A stretch of 64,000 nucleotides of DNA. It comes from Rhodococcus antarcticus (GTDB taxonomy: Bacteria; Actinomycetota; Actinomycetes; Mycobacteriales; Mycobacteriaceae). Both the position numbers and the translations under genes were made by a program. Positions within the stretch are counted from its first letter, which is position 1; each line of letters starts with the position of its first letter. Shown here piece after piece: positions 17,077-25,917 of the stretch. Under the pieces are notes generated by a model that was not told the DNA's origin, did no database searches, and saw only the letters and a program-made list of their open reading frames with translations. The DNA lies in contig NZ_CP110615.1 of the NCBI RefSeq assembly GCF_026153295.1, forward strand, positions 2,728,001 to 2,792,000, given 5' to 3'.

Positions 17077-18336
17077 TCAGCCGTCGGCGGTGCTCCGGCG
17101 CAGCACCAGCAGCAGCACCACCAGGGCGAGGGCCTCCCCGCCGAGCATCACCGAGCCCATCGCCAGGCTGTCGTTGCCCAGCAGCCCCACCACGGGCGAG
17201 ACGAGCGCCCCGAAGCCGAACTGCACCGCCCCGAGCAGCGCGGCAGCGGTTCCGGCCGCCTCCCCGTGCCGGGACAGCGCCAGCGCCGGAGCGTTCGGCA
17301 GCACCAGCCCCACCGTGCCCAGCAGCAGCCACAGCGGCACGAGCAGCCCCGGCAGCCCGCCGGACCCGGTGGCCGCGACCACGACGAGCACCACCCCGAC
17401 CACCACGCCACCGACGAGCGCACCCACCGTGATCTGCTCCGGCGTGCGGCGGTCCAGCAGTCGCACGTTGAGCTGCGAGGCCCCGATCAGCGCCACCGCC
17501 CCCGCGGCGAACACGAAGGCGAACTGCTGCTCGTCCAGGGCGTACTCCTCCTGGAAGACGAACGAGCTCCCGGCCACGTAGGCGAACAGCGCGGACATCG
17601 CGAGCCCGGCGACCCCGACCAGCGCCACGAACTGGCGGTCCCGCAGCAGCGCCGCGTAGGTGCGCAGGGCCGGAGCGAGACCACCGCTGCGCCGGGCCGC
17701 GGGCGGCAGGGTCTCCGGCAGCAGCACAGCCCCCACGACGAGCAGCGCCACGCCGACCACCGCCAGCGCACCGAACACCCCGCGCCAGGACACCGTGGTC
17801 AGCAGGATCCCGCCCAGGGTGGGGGCCAGCACCGGAGCCACCCCCATCACGAGCATGAGCCGGGAGAGCACGGTGGCTGCGGCCCGGCCGTGGAACAGGT
17901 CGCGCACCACGGCCATGGCCACGACCGCGGCGGCCGCGGCGCCGGCACCCTGCAGCACCCGGAGCCCCCCGAGCACGGCCACGTCCGGCGCGGCGATGCA
18001 GGCCAGCGAGGCCAGCACGTGCAGCGCCGTCCCCACGAGCAGCGGACGCTTGCGCCCGAGGACGTCCGACAGCGGACCGATGACGAGCTGGCCGACGGCG
18101 AGCCCGAACAGCGTCCCGGTGAGGGTGAGCTGCGCCGTGGCCGAGGACGTGCCGAGATCGGCTGCGATGGTCGGCAGCGCCGGCAGGTACATGTCGATGG
18201 TCAGCGGGCCCAGGGCCACCAGCGAGCCGAGCACGAGGACCCAGCGCAGCAGGGCGCGACCCTCCGGCTGGACGGCGACGGCAGCGGTGGGTCGGAGCGG
18301 GGTGGTGACGGGGACGATCGTCGACTCGGCGGTCAC
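17077..18336 (-). CDS. Bcr/CflA-type MFS drug efflux protein
   Basis: The 419-residue protein has about twelve membrane helices with the Bcr/CflA hallmarks DMYLPALPTIAADLG in helix 1, the motif A GPLSDVLGRKRPLL between helices 2 and 3, and LRVLQGAGAAAAAVVA in helix 4. Proton-driven export of drugs such as bicyclomycin or chloramphenicol is the family role; the actual substrate is unknown. The GTG start at 18336 gives a 25-residue cytoplasmic N-terminus. Confidence 0.88.
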   Translation of the reverse strand: MTAESTIVPVTTPLRPTAAVAVQPEGRALLRWVLVLGSLVALGPLTIDMYLPALPTIAADLGTSSATAQLTLTGTLFGLAVGQLVIGPLSDVLGRKRPLLVGTALHVLASLACIAAPDVAVLGGLRVLQGAGAAAAAVVAMAVVRDLFHGRAAATVLSRLMLVMGVAPVLAPTLGGILLTTVSWRGVFGALAVVGVALLVVGAVLLPETLPPAARRSGGLAPALRTYAALLRDRQFVALVGVAGLAMSALFAYVAGSSFVFQEEYALDEQQFAFVFAAGAVALIGASQLNVRLLDRRTPEQITVGALVGGVVVGVVLVVVAATGSGGLPGLLVPLWLLLGTVGLVLPNAPALALSRHGEAAGTAAALLGAVQFGFGALVSPVVGLLGNDSLAMGSVMLGGEALALVVLLLVLRRSTADG

Positions 18337-18430
18337 GGCTCTCCTGGATCGGGAGGGCCCGACGGCGGTGTCGGGGCCTGCGGCGTACCCAGGCGCTAGC
18401 GCGCGCCGCGTCCGTCCTGTTCCCGGACGC

Positions 18431-18595
18431 TCAGCTCGAGTAGTCGCGGAAGGTCATCACGAAGCCGACCAGGGCCGCGGGAACCGACACGACGTAGACC
18501 ACGACCCGCAGCCACGCCGGGCCGTCGACGGTGGCCACGGTCGAGCCGACCATCGCGGCGACGATGAGCAGCACGCCGTAGAACGGGGTGCGCAT
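18431..18595 (-). CDS. Small two-helix membrane protein
   Basis: The 54-residue product MRTPFYGVLLIVAAMVGS... contains two hydrophobic helices with a short TVDGPAW turn and a basic end. No family is recognised. The ATG at 18595 was preferred over the open frame up to 18691, whose Arg-rich extension overlaps the divergent gene. Good codon usage supports coding, but the short length leaves doubt. Confidence 0.55.
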   Translation of the reverse strand: MRTPFYGVLLIVAAMVGSTVATVDGPAWLRVVVYVVSVPAALVGFVMTFRDYSS

Positions 18596-18683
18596 CGGGT
18601 GATCACCGCGGGCCACGCCCCGAGTGTGCACGTCCGCCCGGACCCGCTGGGCGCGACGAGCACCGCCCTGGTCCACTGGACGG

Positions 18684-19664
18684 GTGCGCACACTGGTGAC
18701 GGGCTCGACGGGGTACGTGGGTTCGCGGCTGGTGGCGGCGCTGCTGGGGGCGGGTCACGAGGTGCTGGCCACGGCGAGGCGTCCGGAACGGCTGACCGAC
18801 TTCGACTTCGCCGGCTCCGCCACCTGCACGGACCTGGACGTGGACGACGCCGCGTCGTGCGCCCGCGCGCTGTCCGAGCACGGTCGGGTGGACGTGGCCT
18901 ACTACCTGGTGCACGCCATCGGCGAGGACGGCTACGCCCGCACCGACGCCGACCGGGCCCGCAGGTTCGCCGGCGCCGCCCGCGCCGCGGGGGTCGGCCG
19001 CGTGGTCTACCTCGGCGGTCTGGTGCCCCCGGGCGAGGAGCTCTCCGAGCACCTGCGCAGCCGGGCCGAGGTGGGGGAGGTTCTCACCGAGCACGGTCCG
19101 GACCTGGTGTGGCTGCGCGCCGCGGTGGTGCTGGGGGCGGGCTCGGCGTCCTACGAGATCACCCGGTACATGGGCGACTGGCTGCCGGTGGTGCCGCTGC
19201 CCCCGTGGATGGACACCCTGGTCCAGCCCGTGGCCGTCGACGACGTGCTCCGCTACCTCCTGGCCGCCGTGGATCTGCCCCCCGGCTCCTACGACCTCGG
19301 CGGACCCGAGCGGCTGCCCTACGCGGAGCTGGTGCGCCGCTACGTCCGCACCGCCGGGCTGCGCCGGGTGATGCTGCCCACCCCGCCGGTGCCCACGCGG
19401 CTCGCGTCCTGGGTGGTGGCCCGGCTGACCCCGCTGCCGCCGGACATGGTGGCCGACCTGGTGCTCAGCCTCACCAACACCATGGTCGCCGACACCGGGG
19501 CGATCACCACGCTCGTGCCCGGGGAGCTCACCGGGATCGACGACGCCCTGGCCCGGGCCCGGGTGGGCTCGCACGCGCCGCGCAACCGGCTGCCCGGGGT
19601 GTGCGCGGCGCCCGACCCGCTGCAGCTGTGCCGCACGGACGCGCCCTGGTCCCACCGCCGCTGA
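18684..19664 (+). CDS. NAD(P)-binding atypical SDR (NmrA-like), paralogue B
   Basis: The 326-residue protein opens with TLVTGSTGYVGSRLVAALL and shares with the product at 15340-16233 the AYYLVHAI, RVVYLGGL and EHLRSRAEV blocks and a similar C-terminal domain (YDLGGPERLPYAELV). Family members are called NAD(P)H-binding or DUF2867-like proteins and mostly lack known reactions. The upstream extension to 18624 was left out because the GTG at 18684 immediately precedes the Rossmann motif. The 40 C-terminal residues are longer than in paralogue A. Confidence 0.8.
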   Translation: MRTLVTGSTGYVGSRLVAALLGAGHEVLATARRPERLTDFDFAGSATCTDLDVDDAASCARALSEHGRVDVAYYLVHAIGEDGYARTDADRARRFAGAARAAGVGRVVYLGGLVPPGEELSEHLRSRAEVGEVLTEHGPDLVWLRAAVVLGAGSASYEITRYMGDWLPVVPLPPWMDTLVQPVAVDDVLRYLLAAVDLPPGSYDLGGPERLPYAELVRRYVRTAGLRRVMLPTPPVPTRLASWVVARLTPLPPDMVADLVLSLTNTMVADTGAITTLVPGELTGIDDALARARVGSHAPRNRLPGVCAAPDPLQLCRTDAPWSHRR

Positions 19665-19710
19665 CCCGGTCCGCGGCCCGAGGTGCTCCGCGGGCGATGT
19701 CGCGCGGGGC

Positions 19711-20898
19711 TCAGGTGCGCAGCAGGGGGATGTCCAGCTCGGCCGGGGTGAGCGCCCCGTGGTGACCGACCAGCGCCGCCTCCCGCGGGTGCTTGGTCGC
19801 CGAGACCACGGCCAGGTCGTCCAGGGCGATCGCCAGCACGTCCCCGATCCGGGAGCGTGCCGCGGCCGTGACGCTCGGGCCGAACAGTCCCGCCCCCACC
19901 GCGTCGTCGCCGGTGCCCACCCACGCACGGGCGCCCAGCACACCCCGCCAGGTGTCGACCACGTCCCGGTCCGCCCCGCCCCGCACCCGCAGGTGCCGCA
20001 CCCTGGGCTCGCCGGCCACGGCCAGCACCCCGTCGAGCAGACCGGGCGTCGTGTCGAGGTCCACCTTCGACTCCTCGGCGACCCGGACCATCCCGTGGTC
20101 GGCGGTGACGAGCAGGGTGGCCTCGGGAGGCAGGATCTCCGCCAGCCGCCGGGCCAGTCCGTCGACCAGGCGCAGCTGCTCGCACCAGGCCTCGCTGCCG
20201 GGACCGCGCACGTGGCCCACGGTGTCGAGCTCGCTGGTGTAGCAGTAGACGAGGCTGCGGTCGCCCCGGCGCACGGCCTCGCCCGCCTGGGCCAGGACGT
20301 CCCCGCCGCCCACCGCACCGGGGAACTCCGCCCCGCGCAGGACGGCCCGGGTGAGCCCGCTGCCGAGGAAGGCCGCGGGGGCGCACTGGGTCACGGCGAT
20401 GCCGTCGGCCGCCGCCCGCTCGAAGATGGTGGTCGCGGGCTGCACGTCCTCGGGCGGCAGCTCGCGGCGCAGGTCGCGACCCGCCACGGACACGCCGTCC
20501 GGATCCCGCCCGCCCACCGTCGACCAGGCCAGCCAGCCCACCACCGCGTCGGCCTCGGGCAGCCAGGAGGTGTAGCCGGGCAGTCCGTGCTGGCCGGGGG
20601 TCAGGCCGGTCCCCCAGGAGGAGATGGAGGTGACCGTGGTGGTCGGGAAGCACGCGGTGAGCGGGGCCCCCGCCAGCGACGAGAGGAACGGGGCCAGCTC
20701 GGAGTGCTCGCGGAGCTGCTCGGACCCCATGCCGTCCACCAGCAGCACCACGACCCGGCGGAGATCGTGCAGCCCGAGGCCGGCACGCTCCCCCGGCACG
20801 CCGAGCCCGGCGAGCACGGCGGGCCCGAGATCGGCCAGGCTGTGCGAGCCGTACGCGGGGCACGGCAGGTCCAGCGGACGGGGAGTCACCGTCGTCAC
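19711..20898 (-). CDS. Alkaline-phosphatase-superfamily phosphodiesterase/pyrophosphatase
   Basis: The 395-residue product has the metal-binding LLVDGMG motif, the nucleophile region FPTTTVTSISSW with a catalytic Thr, the SELDTVGHV segment and the TADHGMV metal motif. These are the marks of nucleotide pyrophosphatase/phosphodiesterase-like members of the superfamily. No signal peptide is present, so a cytoplasmic role is likely. Related actinobacterial proteins often lie near DNA-repair or cyclic-nucleotide genes, but nothing adjacent here specifies a substrate. Confidence 0.85.
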   Translation of the reverse strand: MTTVTPRPLDLPCPAYGSHSLADLGPAVLAGLGVPGERAGLGLHDLRRVVVLLVDGMGSEQLREHSELAPFLSSLAGAPLTACFPTTTVTSISSWGTGLTPGQHGLPGYTSWLPEADAVVGWLAWSTVGGRDPDGVSVAGRDLRRELPPEDVQPATTIFERAAADGIAVTQCAPAAFLGSGLTRAVLRGAEFPGAVGGGDVLAQAGEAVRRGDRSLVYCYTSELDTVGHVRGPGSEAWCEQLRLVDGLARRLAEILPPEATLLVTADHGMVRVAEESKVDLDTTPGLLDGVLAVAGEPRVRHLRVRGGADRDVVDTWRGVLGARAWVGTGDDAVGAGLFGPSVTAAARSRIGDVLAIALDDLAVVSATKHPREAALVGHHGALTPAELDIPLLRT

Positions 20899-20935
20899 CC
20901 TGCCGGGACCTGCGGCCGCGCGCCAGGGGGCCCCG

Positions 20936-21553
20936 TCACCGCCACGCGAACACCGGCTGCTCGAGGTGTGCCACCCGGGTGGACCGCCCGTGCAGCGCCA
21001 CCTCGCAGAACTGGTGGACGACGGCCGCGGTGGGGGCGTGCAGCATGCCGCCGAGCAGCGGCAGCTGGATCACCGGCGACTCCGACTCCGGGATGGTGAG
21101 CATCCGCGGCGGGACGTCGAGGTCGGCGACGGGCACCACGTGCACCCCGGCCACCTCGGCCTCCTGGGCGGCGAACACCCCGTCGGTCACCCCGCCCCAC
21201 ACCACCACCGGGCTCATCACGTACCCCGAGCGGGTGGGGTAGTCGTCGAGCAGCCCGAGCACCGACTCCGGCCCCAGCCGCACCCCGGTCTCCTCCTCGA
21301 GCTCGCGCAGCGCGGCCTGCGGCGCGGTCTCCCCCGGCTCGCGCCGCCCGCCCGGCAGCGCCCACTGTCCGGCGTGCGCCCGCATCCGGGGAGCGCGGCG
21401 GGTGATGAGCACGCTGGGTACGTCCGCGGCGATCAGGACGCACACGGCCACGCTGGCGGGACGCCGCCCGTCCAGCTCGACGGGCACGGGGCGGAACGCG
21501 GCGAGGTGCTCGGCCATCGTGCTGCGCATCGCTGCGCCGGGAACGGTCACCAC
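20936..21553 (-). CDS. NUDIX hydrolase, CoA-pyrophosphatase-like
   Basis: The 205-residue protein contains the complete NUDIX box G-x5-E-x7-REL-x-EE-x-G (GGRREPGETA followed by RELEEETGV). The upstream RRAPRMRAHAGQWALPGG resembles CoA pyrophosphatases (NudL group), which hydrolyse CoA or CoA thioesters to phosphopantetheine. The start could be GTG 21553, GTG 21550 or ATG 21529; the conserved fold is unaffected. A thioesterase gene lies 18 bases upstream on the same strand, and both products may act on acyl-CoA. Confidence 0.85.
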   Translation of the reverse strand: MVTVPGAAMRSTMAEHLAAFRPVPVELDGRRPASVAVCVLIAADVPSVLITRRAPRMRAHAGQWALPGGRREPGETAPQAALRELEEETGVRLGPESVLGLLDDYPTRSGYVMSPVVVWGGVTDGVFAAQEAEVAGVHVVPVADLDVPPRMLTIPESESPVIQLPLLGGMLHAPTAAVVHQFCEVALHGRSTRVAHLEQPVFAWR

Positions 21554-21571
21554 CCCATCCTGCGCCTCGGC

Positions 21572-21994
21572 TCAGCCCCGGGCGGGCTGCTTCACGTTCT
21601 GCAGCCGCACCTGCCCGCGGGCCAGGGTGCGGCCCTGGTCGTCGGTCACGGTCACCAGCCACAGCTGCTGCACCCGTCCCTGCTGCAGCGGCTGCGCCAC
21701 GACCTCGGCCCGCCCGCCCGTGGTGGCCCGCAGGAAGTCGGTGCTGTTGTTCACGCCCACCGCGAACTGGCCGTTCTCCGCCACGGCCAGGCTCGCACCG
21801 ATGCTGGCCGCCGACTCCACCGCGGTCGTGTAGATCCCGCCGTGGACCACGCCCCACGGGGTGTGGTGCTCCGGGCCCAGGTCGAGGTGCCCGGTCACCC
21901 GGGTGCCGCTGACCTCGTCGAGCCGCAGGCCCGCCGCGGCCAGGAACGGGCTGGCGGCGTCGAGGGAGAGATCGGGCAGCGCGGGGTGGGTCAC
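21572..21994 (-). CDS. PaaI-type hotdog thioesterase
   Basis: The 140-residue protein has the 4HBT/PaaI hotdog pattern: GHLDLGPEHHTPWGVVHGGIYTT carries the catalytic-loop HGG and the following ESAASIGAS helix provides the acidic residue. Such enzymes hydrolyse aryl- or medium-chain acyl-CoA. The GTG at 21994 has AGGAGG seven bases upstream, which settles the start despite an open frame to 22066. Confidence 0.85.
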   Translation of the reverse strand: MTHPALPDLSLDAASPFLAAAGLRLDEVSGTRVTGHLDLGPEHHTPWGVVHGGIYTTAVESAASIGASLAVAENGQFAVGVNNSTDFLRATTGGRAEVVAQPLQQGRVQQLWLVTVTDDQGRTLARGQVRLQNVKQPARG

Positions 21995-22170
21995 AGGTCC
22001 TCCTGGGGTCGGCCGCTGAGCGAGTACGAGTATCGGACCGACCCTAGCCCCTAGGCCGCAGGGCATACCTGCCCCGTCAAGGTGTGGCCCCGGGGCTGAT
22101 GCCGGGCCGCCGGCGCCCTCCTAGCGTCGTGGGGGCAGGAGTTCCGGGAACGGCACGCGAGGAGCAGCAG

Positions 22171-23094
22171 ATGATCGAGGTTGAGAACCTCAGCAAGCGC
22201 TACGGCGACAAGCTGGCGGTGGACGGGCTGGACTTCACCGTCCAGCCGGGCATCGTCACCGGCTTCCTGGGGCCCAACGGCGCCGGCAAGTCGACCACCA
22301 TGCGGATGATCGCCGGGCTCGACGAGCCCACCAGCGGGCGCGTCCGGCTCAACGGGCAGGACTACCGCGCCAGCGCCGCCCCCATGGCCGAGCTGGGCAT
22401 CCTGCTCGAGGCCCAGGCCGTGCACACCGGGCGCTCGGCCCGCAACCACCTCCTCGCCCTGGCCCAGACCAACGGCATCGGCGCCCGCCGGGTGGACGAG
22501 GTGCTGGACATGGTCGGCCTGCGCGAGGTCGGCGCCAAGCGGGTGGGTGGCTTCTCCCTCGGCATGGGCCAGCGGCTCGGTGTCGCCTCCGCCCTGCTCG
22601 GCGACCCGCGGGTCGTGGTGCTCGACGAGCCGGTCAACGGGCTCGACCCGGAGGGCGTGCTGTGGATCCGCACCCTGCTGCGGGCGCTGGCCGACGAGGG
22701 CCGCACCGTGTTCGTGTCGTCGCACCTCATGAGCGAGATGGCCCAGACCGCCGCGCGGCTCGTCGTCGTCGGCCGCGGCCGGCTCATCGCCGACACCACG
22801 GTGGACGAGTTCGTCGCCCGGGCGTCCGGGGGCGCGGTCACCGTGCGCACCCCCGAGGCCGCGACGCTCCGCGAGCTGTTGCTCGGACCGGACGTCACCG
22901 TCACCAGCGAGGTCTCCGACGTCCTGCTGGTGCACGGCCTCACCGCCGAGCAGATCGGCACTGCGGCGTGGCAGGCCCACCTGCCCGTCTTCGAGCTCTC
23001 CGCGCAGCAGGCCTCCCTGGAGGAGGCGTTCATGCAGCTCACCCAGGACGCGGTCGAGTACCGCTCCAGCGACGAGAAGAAGGTGGCGGCATGA
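22171..23094 (+). CDS. ABC transporter ATP-binding protein (DrrA/BcrA-like)
   Basis: The 307-residue ATPase has Walker A GPNGAGKST, signature FSLGMGQRLG, Walker B VVLDEPVNGLD, and the C-terminal extension of ABC-2 exporter ATPases. The signature is SLGMGQR rather than LSGGQ, common in this antibiotic-export subfamily. ATG 22171 starts MIEVENLSKRYG with GAGGAGCAGC upstream. It overlaps the permease by four bases (ATGA) and precedes a two-component system, as in bacitracin-type resistance modules. Confidence 0.92.
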   Translation: MIEVENLSKRYGDKLAVDGLDFTVQPGIVTGFLGPNGAGKSTTMRMIAGLDEPTSGRVRLNGQDYRASAAPMAELGILLEAQAVHTGRSARNHLLALAQTNGIGARRVDEVLDMVGLREVGAKRVGGFSLGMGQRLGVASALLGDPRVVVLDEPVNGLDPEGVLWIRTLLRALADEGRTVFVSSHLMSEMAQTAARLVVVGRGRLIADTTVDEFVARASGGAVTVRTPEAATLRELLLGPDVTVTSEVSDVLLVHGLTAEQIGTAAWQAHLPVFELSAQQASLEEAFMQLTQDAVEYRSSDEKKVAA

Positions 23095-23933
23095 GCAACG
23101 GGACGATCACCAGCCCCCCGACCGGAACCGCCGCGCGCACCGCCGGCTCGCTCAAGGTCACCCAGACCCGGGTGCTGCGCTCGGAGTGGACGAAGTTCCG
23201 CTCGCTGCGCTCCACCATCATCACCCTGCTGGTCGCCGTGGTGCTCACCATCGGGCTCGGGGCACTGTTCTCCGCCGTCACCGCCAGCCAGTTCGGCAAG
23301 TTCCGCCCCGCGGAGCAGGCGAGCTTCAACGCCGTCGCCACGAGCCTGGGGGGCATCACGTTCTCCCAGCTCGCCGTGGGCGTGCTCGGGGTCCTGCTGG
23401 TGACCGGCGAGTACAGCACCGGGATGATCCGGGCCTCGCTGACTGCGGTGCCGCGCCGGCTGCCCGTGCTGTGGGCCAAGCTCGCCGTGTTCGCCGCCGT
23501 GGTCCTCGTGGTCTCGCTCGTCGCGAGCTTCGTCTCGTTCTACCTGGGGCAGAGCCTGCTCAGCAGCAAGGGCCTCGACGCCTCGATCTCCGACCCGGGC
23601 TCCCTGCGCTCGGTCATCGGGTCCGCCCTGTACGTCACCGTGGCCGGGATGATCGGGGTCGCGCTGGGCACCCTGCTGCGCAACACCGCCGCCGGCATCT
23701 CCACCTTCGTCGGGCTGTTCTTCGTGGTGCCGCCGTTGACGATGCTGCTGCCGTCCTCGTGGACCTCGAGCTTCGTGCAGTACCTGCCCTCCAACGCGGG
23801 AGGTGCGCTGTTCGGCGACGTGCGGGGCGTCGCGAACCCGCTGTCACCGTGGACCGGTTTCGCCGTGCTCTGCGTGTGGGCCGTGGTGCTCGTCGGGGGC
23901 GCGGCGTACCGGATGCGCAAGGCCGACGCCTGA
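23091..23933 (+). CDS. ABC-2 type permease
   Basis: A 280-residue membrane protein with about six helices, beginning after a cytoplasmic stretch LRSEWTKFRSLRSTIITLL, the usual N-terminus of ABC-2 permeases. It contains VTGEYSTGMIRASLTAVPRR, a conserved cytoplasmic loop of this family. It pairs with the ATPase encoded immediately upstream; the exported compound is unknown. The sensor kinase gene starts 17 bases downstream. Confidence 0.9.
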   Translation: MSNGTITSPPTGTAARTAGSLKVTQTRVLRSEWTKFRSLRSTIITLLVAVVLTIGLGALFSAVTASQFGKFRPAEQASFNAVATSLGGITFSQLAVGVLGVLLVTGEYSTGMIRASLTAVPRRLPVLWAKLAVFAAVVLVVSLVASFVSFYLGQSLLSSKGLDASISDPGSLRSVIGSALYVTVAGMIGVALGTLLRNTAAGISTFVGLFFVVPPLTMLLPSSWTSSFVQYLPSNAGGALFGDVRGVANPLSPWTGFAVLCVWAVVLVGGAAYRMRKADA

Positions 23934-23950
23934 CCGGTGAGACTGCACCC

Positions 23951-25162
23951 GTGAGCCCGGTCGTCGAGCACCCACCTGCGCACCTGCTGCGCCGGTGGGT
24001 GCTCGACGTCTCGGTGACCCTGGCGGTGGGGGCGCTCTCGCTGCCGCCGCTGTTCCGCGACGGACGAGCTCCCTCCACGGCCGCCCTGGTGCTGCTGGTG
24101 GTGCTCACCGTGCCGGTGGTGCTGCGGCGCCGGTACCCGGTGGCCGTGTTCGGGGTGACGCTGGTCGCCACCGTCGTCGGGACCGTCGCGGTGGACCAGC
24201 AGCTCGCGGGCCTGGCCGTCCTCGTCGCGCTGTACACCGTAGCCGCGCAACGGCCCCGGCGCGCCGCGCTGACGTGCGCCGCGCTGCTCGAAGCGGCAGC
24301 CGTCGTCGCTGCGCTGACCCCGTCCGAGCTCGACTGGTGGTTCGCGCTGCTGACGCTGTCCGGGCTGGTGGCCGCCGCGCTGGGACTGGGCCTGTTCACG
24401 GCCACCCGCCGCGCCTACCTCGCCGAGCTCCGCGACCGCGCCACCCGGCTCGAGCGTGAGCGCGACCAGCAGGGCGAGCTGGCGGCGGCCGCCGAGCGCA
24501 GCCGCATCGCCCGGGAGATCCACGACATCGTGGCCCACCACCTCACGGTCATCGTGGCGCTCAGCGACGGGGCCGTGGCCGCCTCGGCCGCCTCGCCCGC
24601 CCGGGCCGCCGAGGTCATGCGCACCGTCTCGGCCACCGGGCGCGAGGCGCTGACCGACACCCGGCGCCTGCTCGGAGTGCTCCGGGACGACAGCGCGGCC
24701 GCCGAAGACGGGGCCCAGGACACCGGCCACCGCCCGCACCGGCCCGCCCCCGACCTGCACGAGCTCGACGCCCTGGTCCATCGGGTCCGCGAGGCCGGGC
24801 TGCCCGTGGTGCACGAGGTGCAGGGCTCCGCCGGCCCCCTTGCCCCCGGCCTGCAGCTCACCGCCTACCGGGTGGTGCAGGAGGCGCTGACCAACTCCCT
24901 CAAGCACGCGGGCGCCGGGGCCAGCGCCACCGTGCGGCTGCGGCACACCCCGGACGAGCTGGCCGTGGAGGTCAGCGACGACGGGGCCGGCCGGCGGGGC
25001 GCACCGGTCGGGTCGGGCCGCGGGCTGGTGGGCATGCGGGAGCGGGTGGCCGCCTTCGGCGGCGAGGTGGAGGCCGGACCGCGCCCCGGGGGAGGGTGGG
25101 TGGTCACGGCACGGCTGCGGCCCGACGGTGCAGCGGTCCACCCGGTGGAGGTCGCGCGGTGA
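23951..25162 (+). CDS. NarL/DesK-type sensor histidine kinase
   Basis: The 403-residue kinase has four or five N-terminal membrane helices, a short coiled coil (RLERERDQQGELAAAAER), a HisKA_3 phosphoacceptor EIHDIVAHHLTV with His about 191, and a C-terminal HATPase domain (VVQEALTNSLKHA, DDGAG, GRGLVGMRERV). With almost no extracytoplasmic loop it probably senses membrane state or the adjacent ABC transporter. It overlaps the response regulator by four bases. Confidence 0.92.
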   Translation: MSPVVEHPPAHLLRRWVLDVSVTLAVGALSLPPLFRDGRAPSTAALVLLVVLTVPVVLRRRYPVAVFGVTLVATVVGTVAVDQQLAGLAVLVALYTVAAQRPRRAALTCAALLEAAAVVAALTPSELDWWFALLTLSGLVAAALGLGLFTATRRAYLAELRDRATRLERERDQQGELAAAAERSRIAREIHDIVAHHLTVIVALSDGAVAASAASPARAAEVMRTVSATGREALTDTRRLLGVLRDDSAAAEDGAQDTGHRPHRPAPDLHELDALVHRVREAGLPVVHEVQGSAGPLAPGLQLTAYRVVQEALTNSLKHAGAGASATVRLRHTPDELAVEVSDDGAGRRGAPVGSGRGLVGMRERVAAFGGEVEAGPRPGGGWVVTARLRPDGAAVHPVEVAR

Positions 25163-25824
25163 TCCGGGTGCTGCTGGTCGACGACCAGTCCCTGCTGCGG
25201 CTCGGCTTCCGGCTGATCCTGGAGGCCGAGGGCGACATCGAGGTGGTGGGCGAGGCCGCCGACGGCGCGACCGGCGTGGCCATGACCGCCGCGACGAGCC
25301 CGGACGTGGTGCTCATGGACGTCCGGATGCCCGGCATGGACGGGATCGAGGCGACGGGCGCGATCGTGGCCGCGGGCGGGTCCGCCCGGGTGCTCATCCT
25401 CACCACGTTCGACGTGGACCAGTACGTGCACGACGGGCTGCGGGCCGGGGCCAGCGGGTTCCTGCTCAAGGACGTGCCCGCGGGCGACCTGGTGGCCGCG
25501 ATCCGCACCGTGGCGGCCGGGGAGTCGGTGCTGGCGCCCACGGCCACCCGCCGCCTGATCGAGGCGCTGGTGCCGCTGCTGCCCTCCCCCGGGGCGTCCG
25601 ACCGGGCCACCGCGCTGATGGAGGTGCTCACCGGGCGCGAGCGGGAGGTGTTCGGGCTGCTCGCCGCCGGGCGCTCCAACCGAGAGATCGCCGAGGCCCT
25701 GCACCTGTCCGAGGGCACGGTCAAGATCCACGTGGGGCGCGTGCTGGCCAAGCTCGAGCTGCGCGACCGGGTGCAGGCGGTGGTGCTGGGCTACGAGTCC
25801 GGCGTCGTCGCCCCCGGTTCCTGA
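25159..25824 (+). CDS. NarL/LuxR-family response regulator
   Basis: The 221-residue protein has a receiver domain with phosphoacceptor Asp54 in VVLMDVRMPG, the switch Thr in LTTFD and the Lys in LLKDVPAG, then a LuxR-type helix-turn-helix (LTGREREVFGLLAAGRSNREIAEAL region). It is the cognate partner of the kinase just upstream and most likely controls the ABC exporter operon, a usual arrangement. No operator was identified. Confidence 0.93.
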   Translation: MIRVLLVDDQSLLRLGFRLILEAEGDIEVVGEAADGATGVAMTAATSPDVVLMDVRMPGMDGIEATGAIVAAGGSARVLILTTFDVDQYVHDGLRAGASGFLLKDVPAGDLVAAIRTVAAGESVLAPTATRRLIEALVPLLPSPGASDRATALMEVLTGREREVFGLLAAGRSNREIAEALHLSEGTVKIHVGRVLAKLELRDRVQAVVLGYESGVVAPGS

Positions 25825-25917
25825 GTGCGCCCTCGGGAACGGCAGGGCGCCGCGGTGTCGGTCCTCCCGGGTGAACCGACGGGGGCCGGCCGGGTTCGGT
25901 GCGTTGCGCGGTTCACG

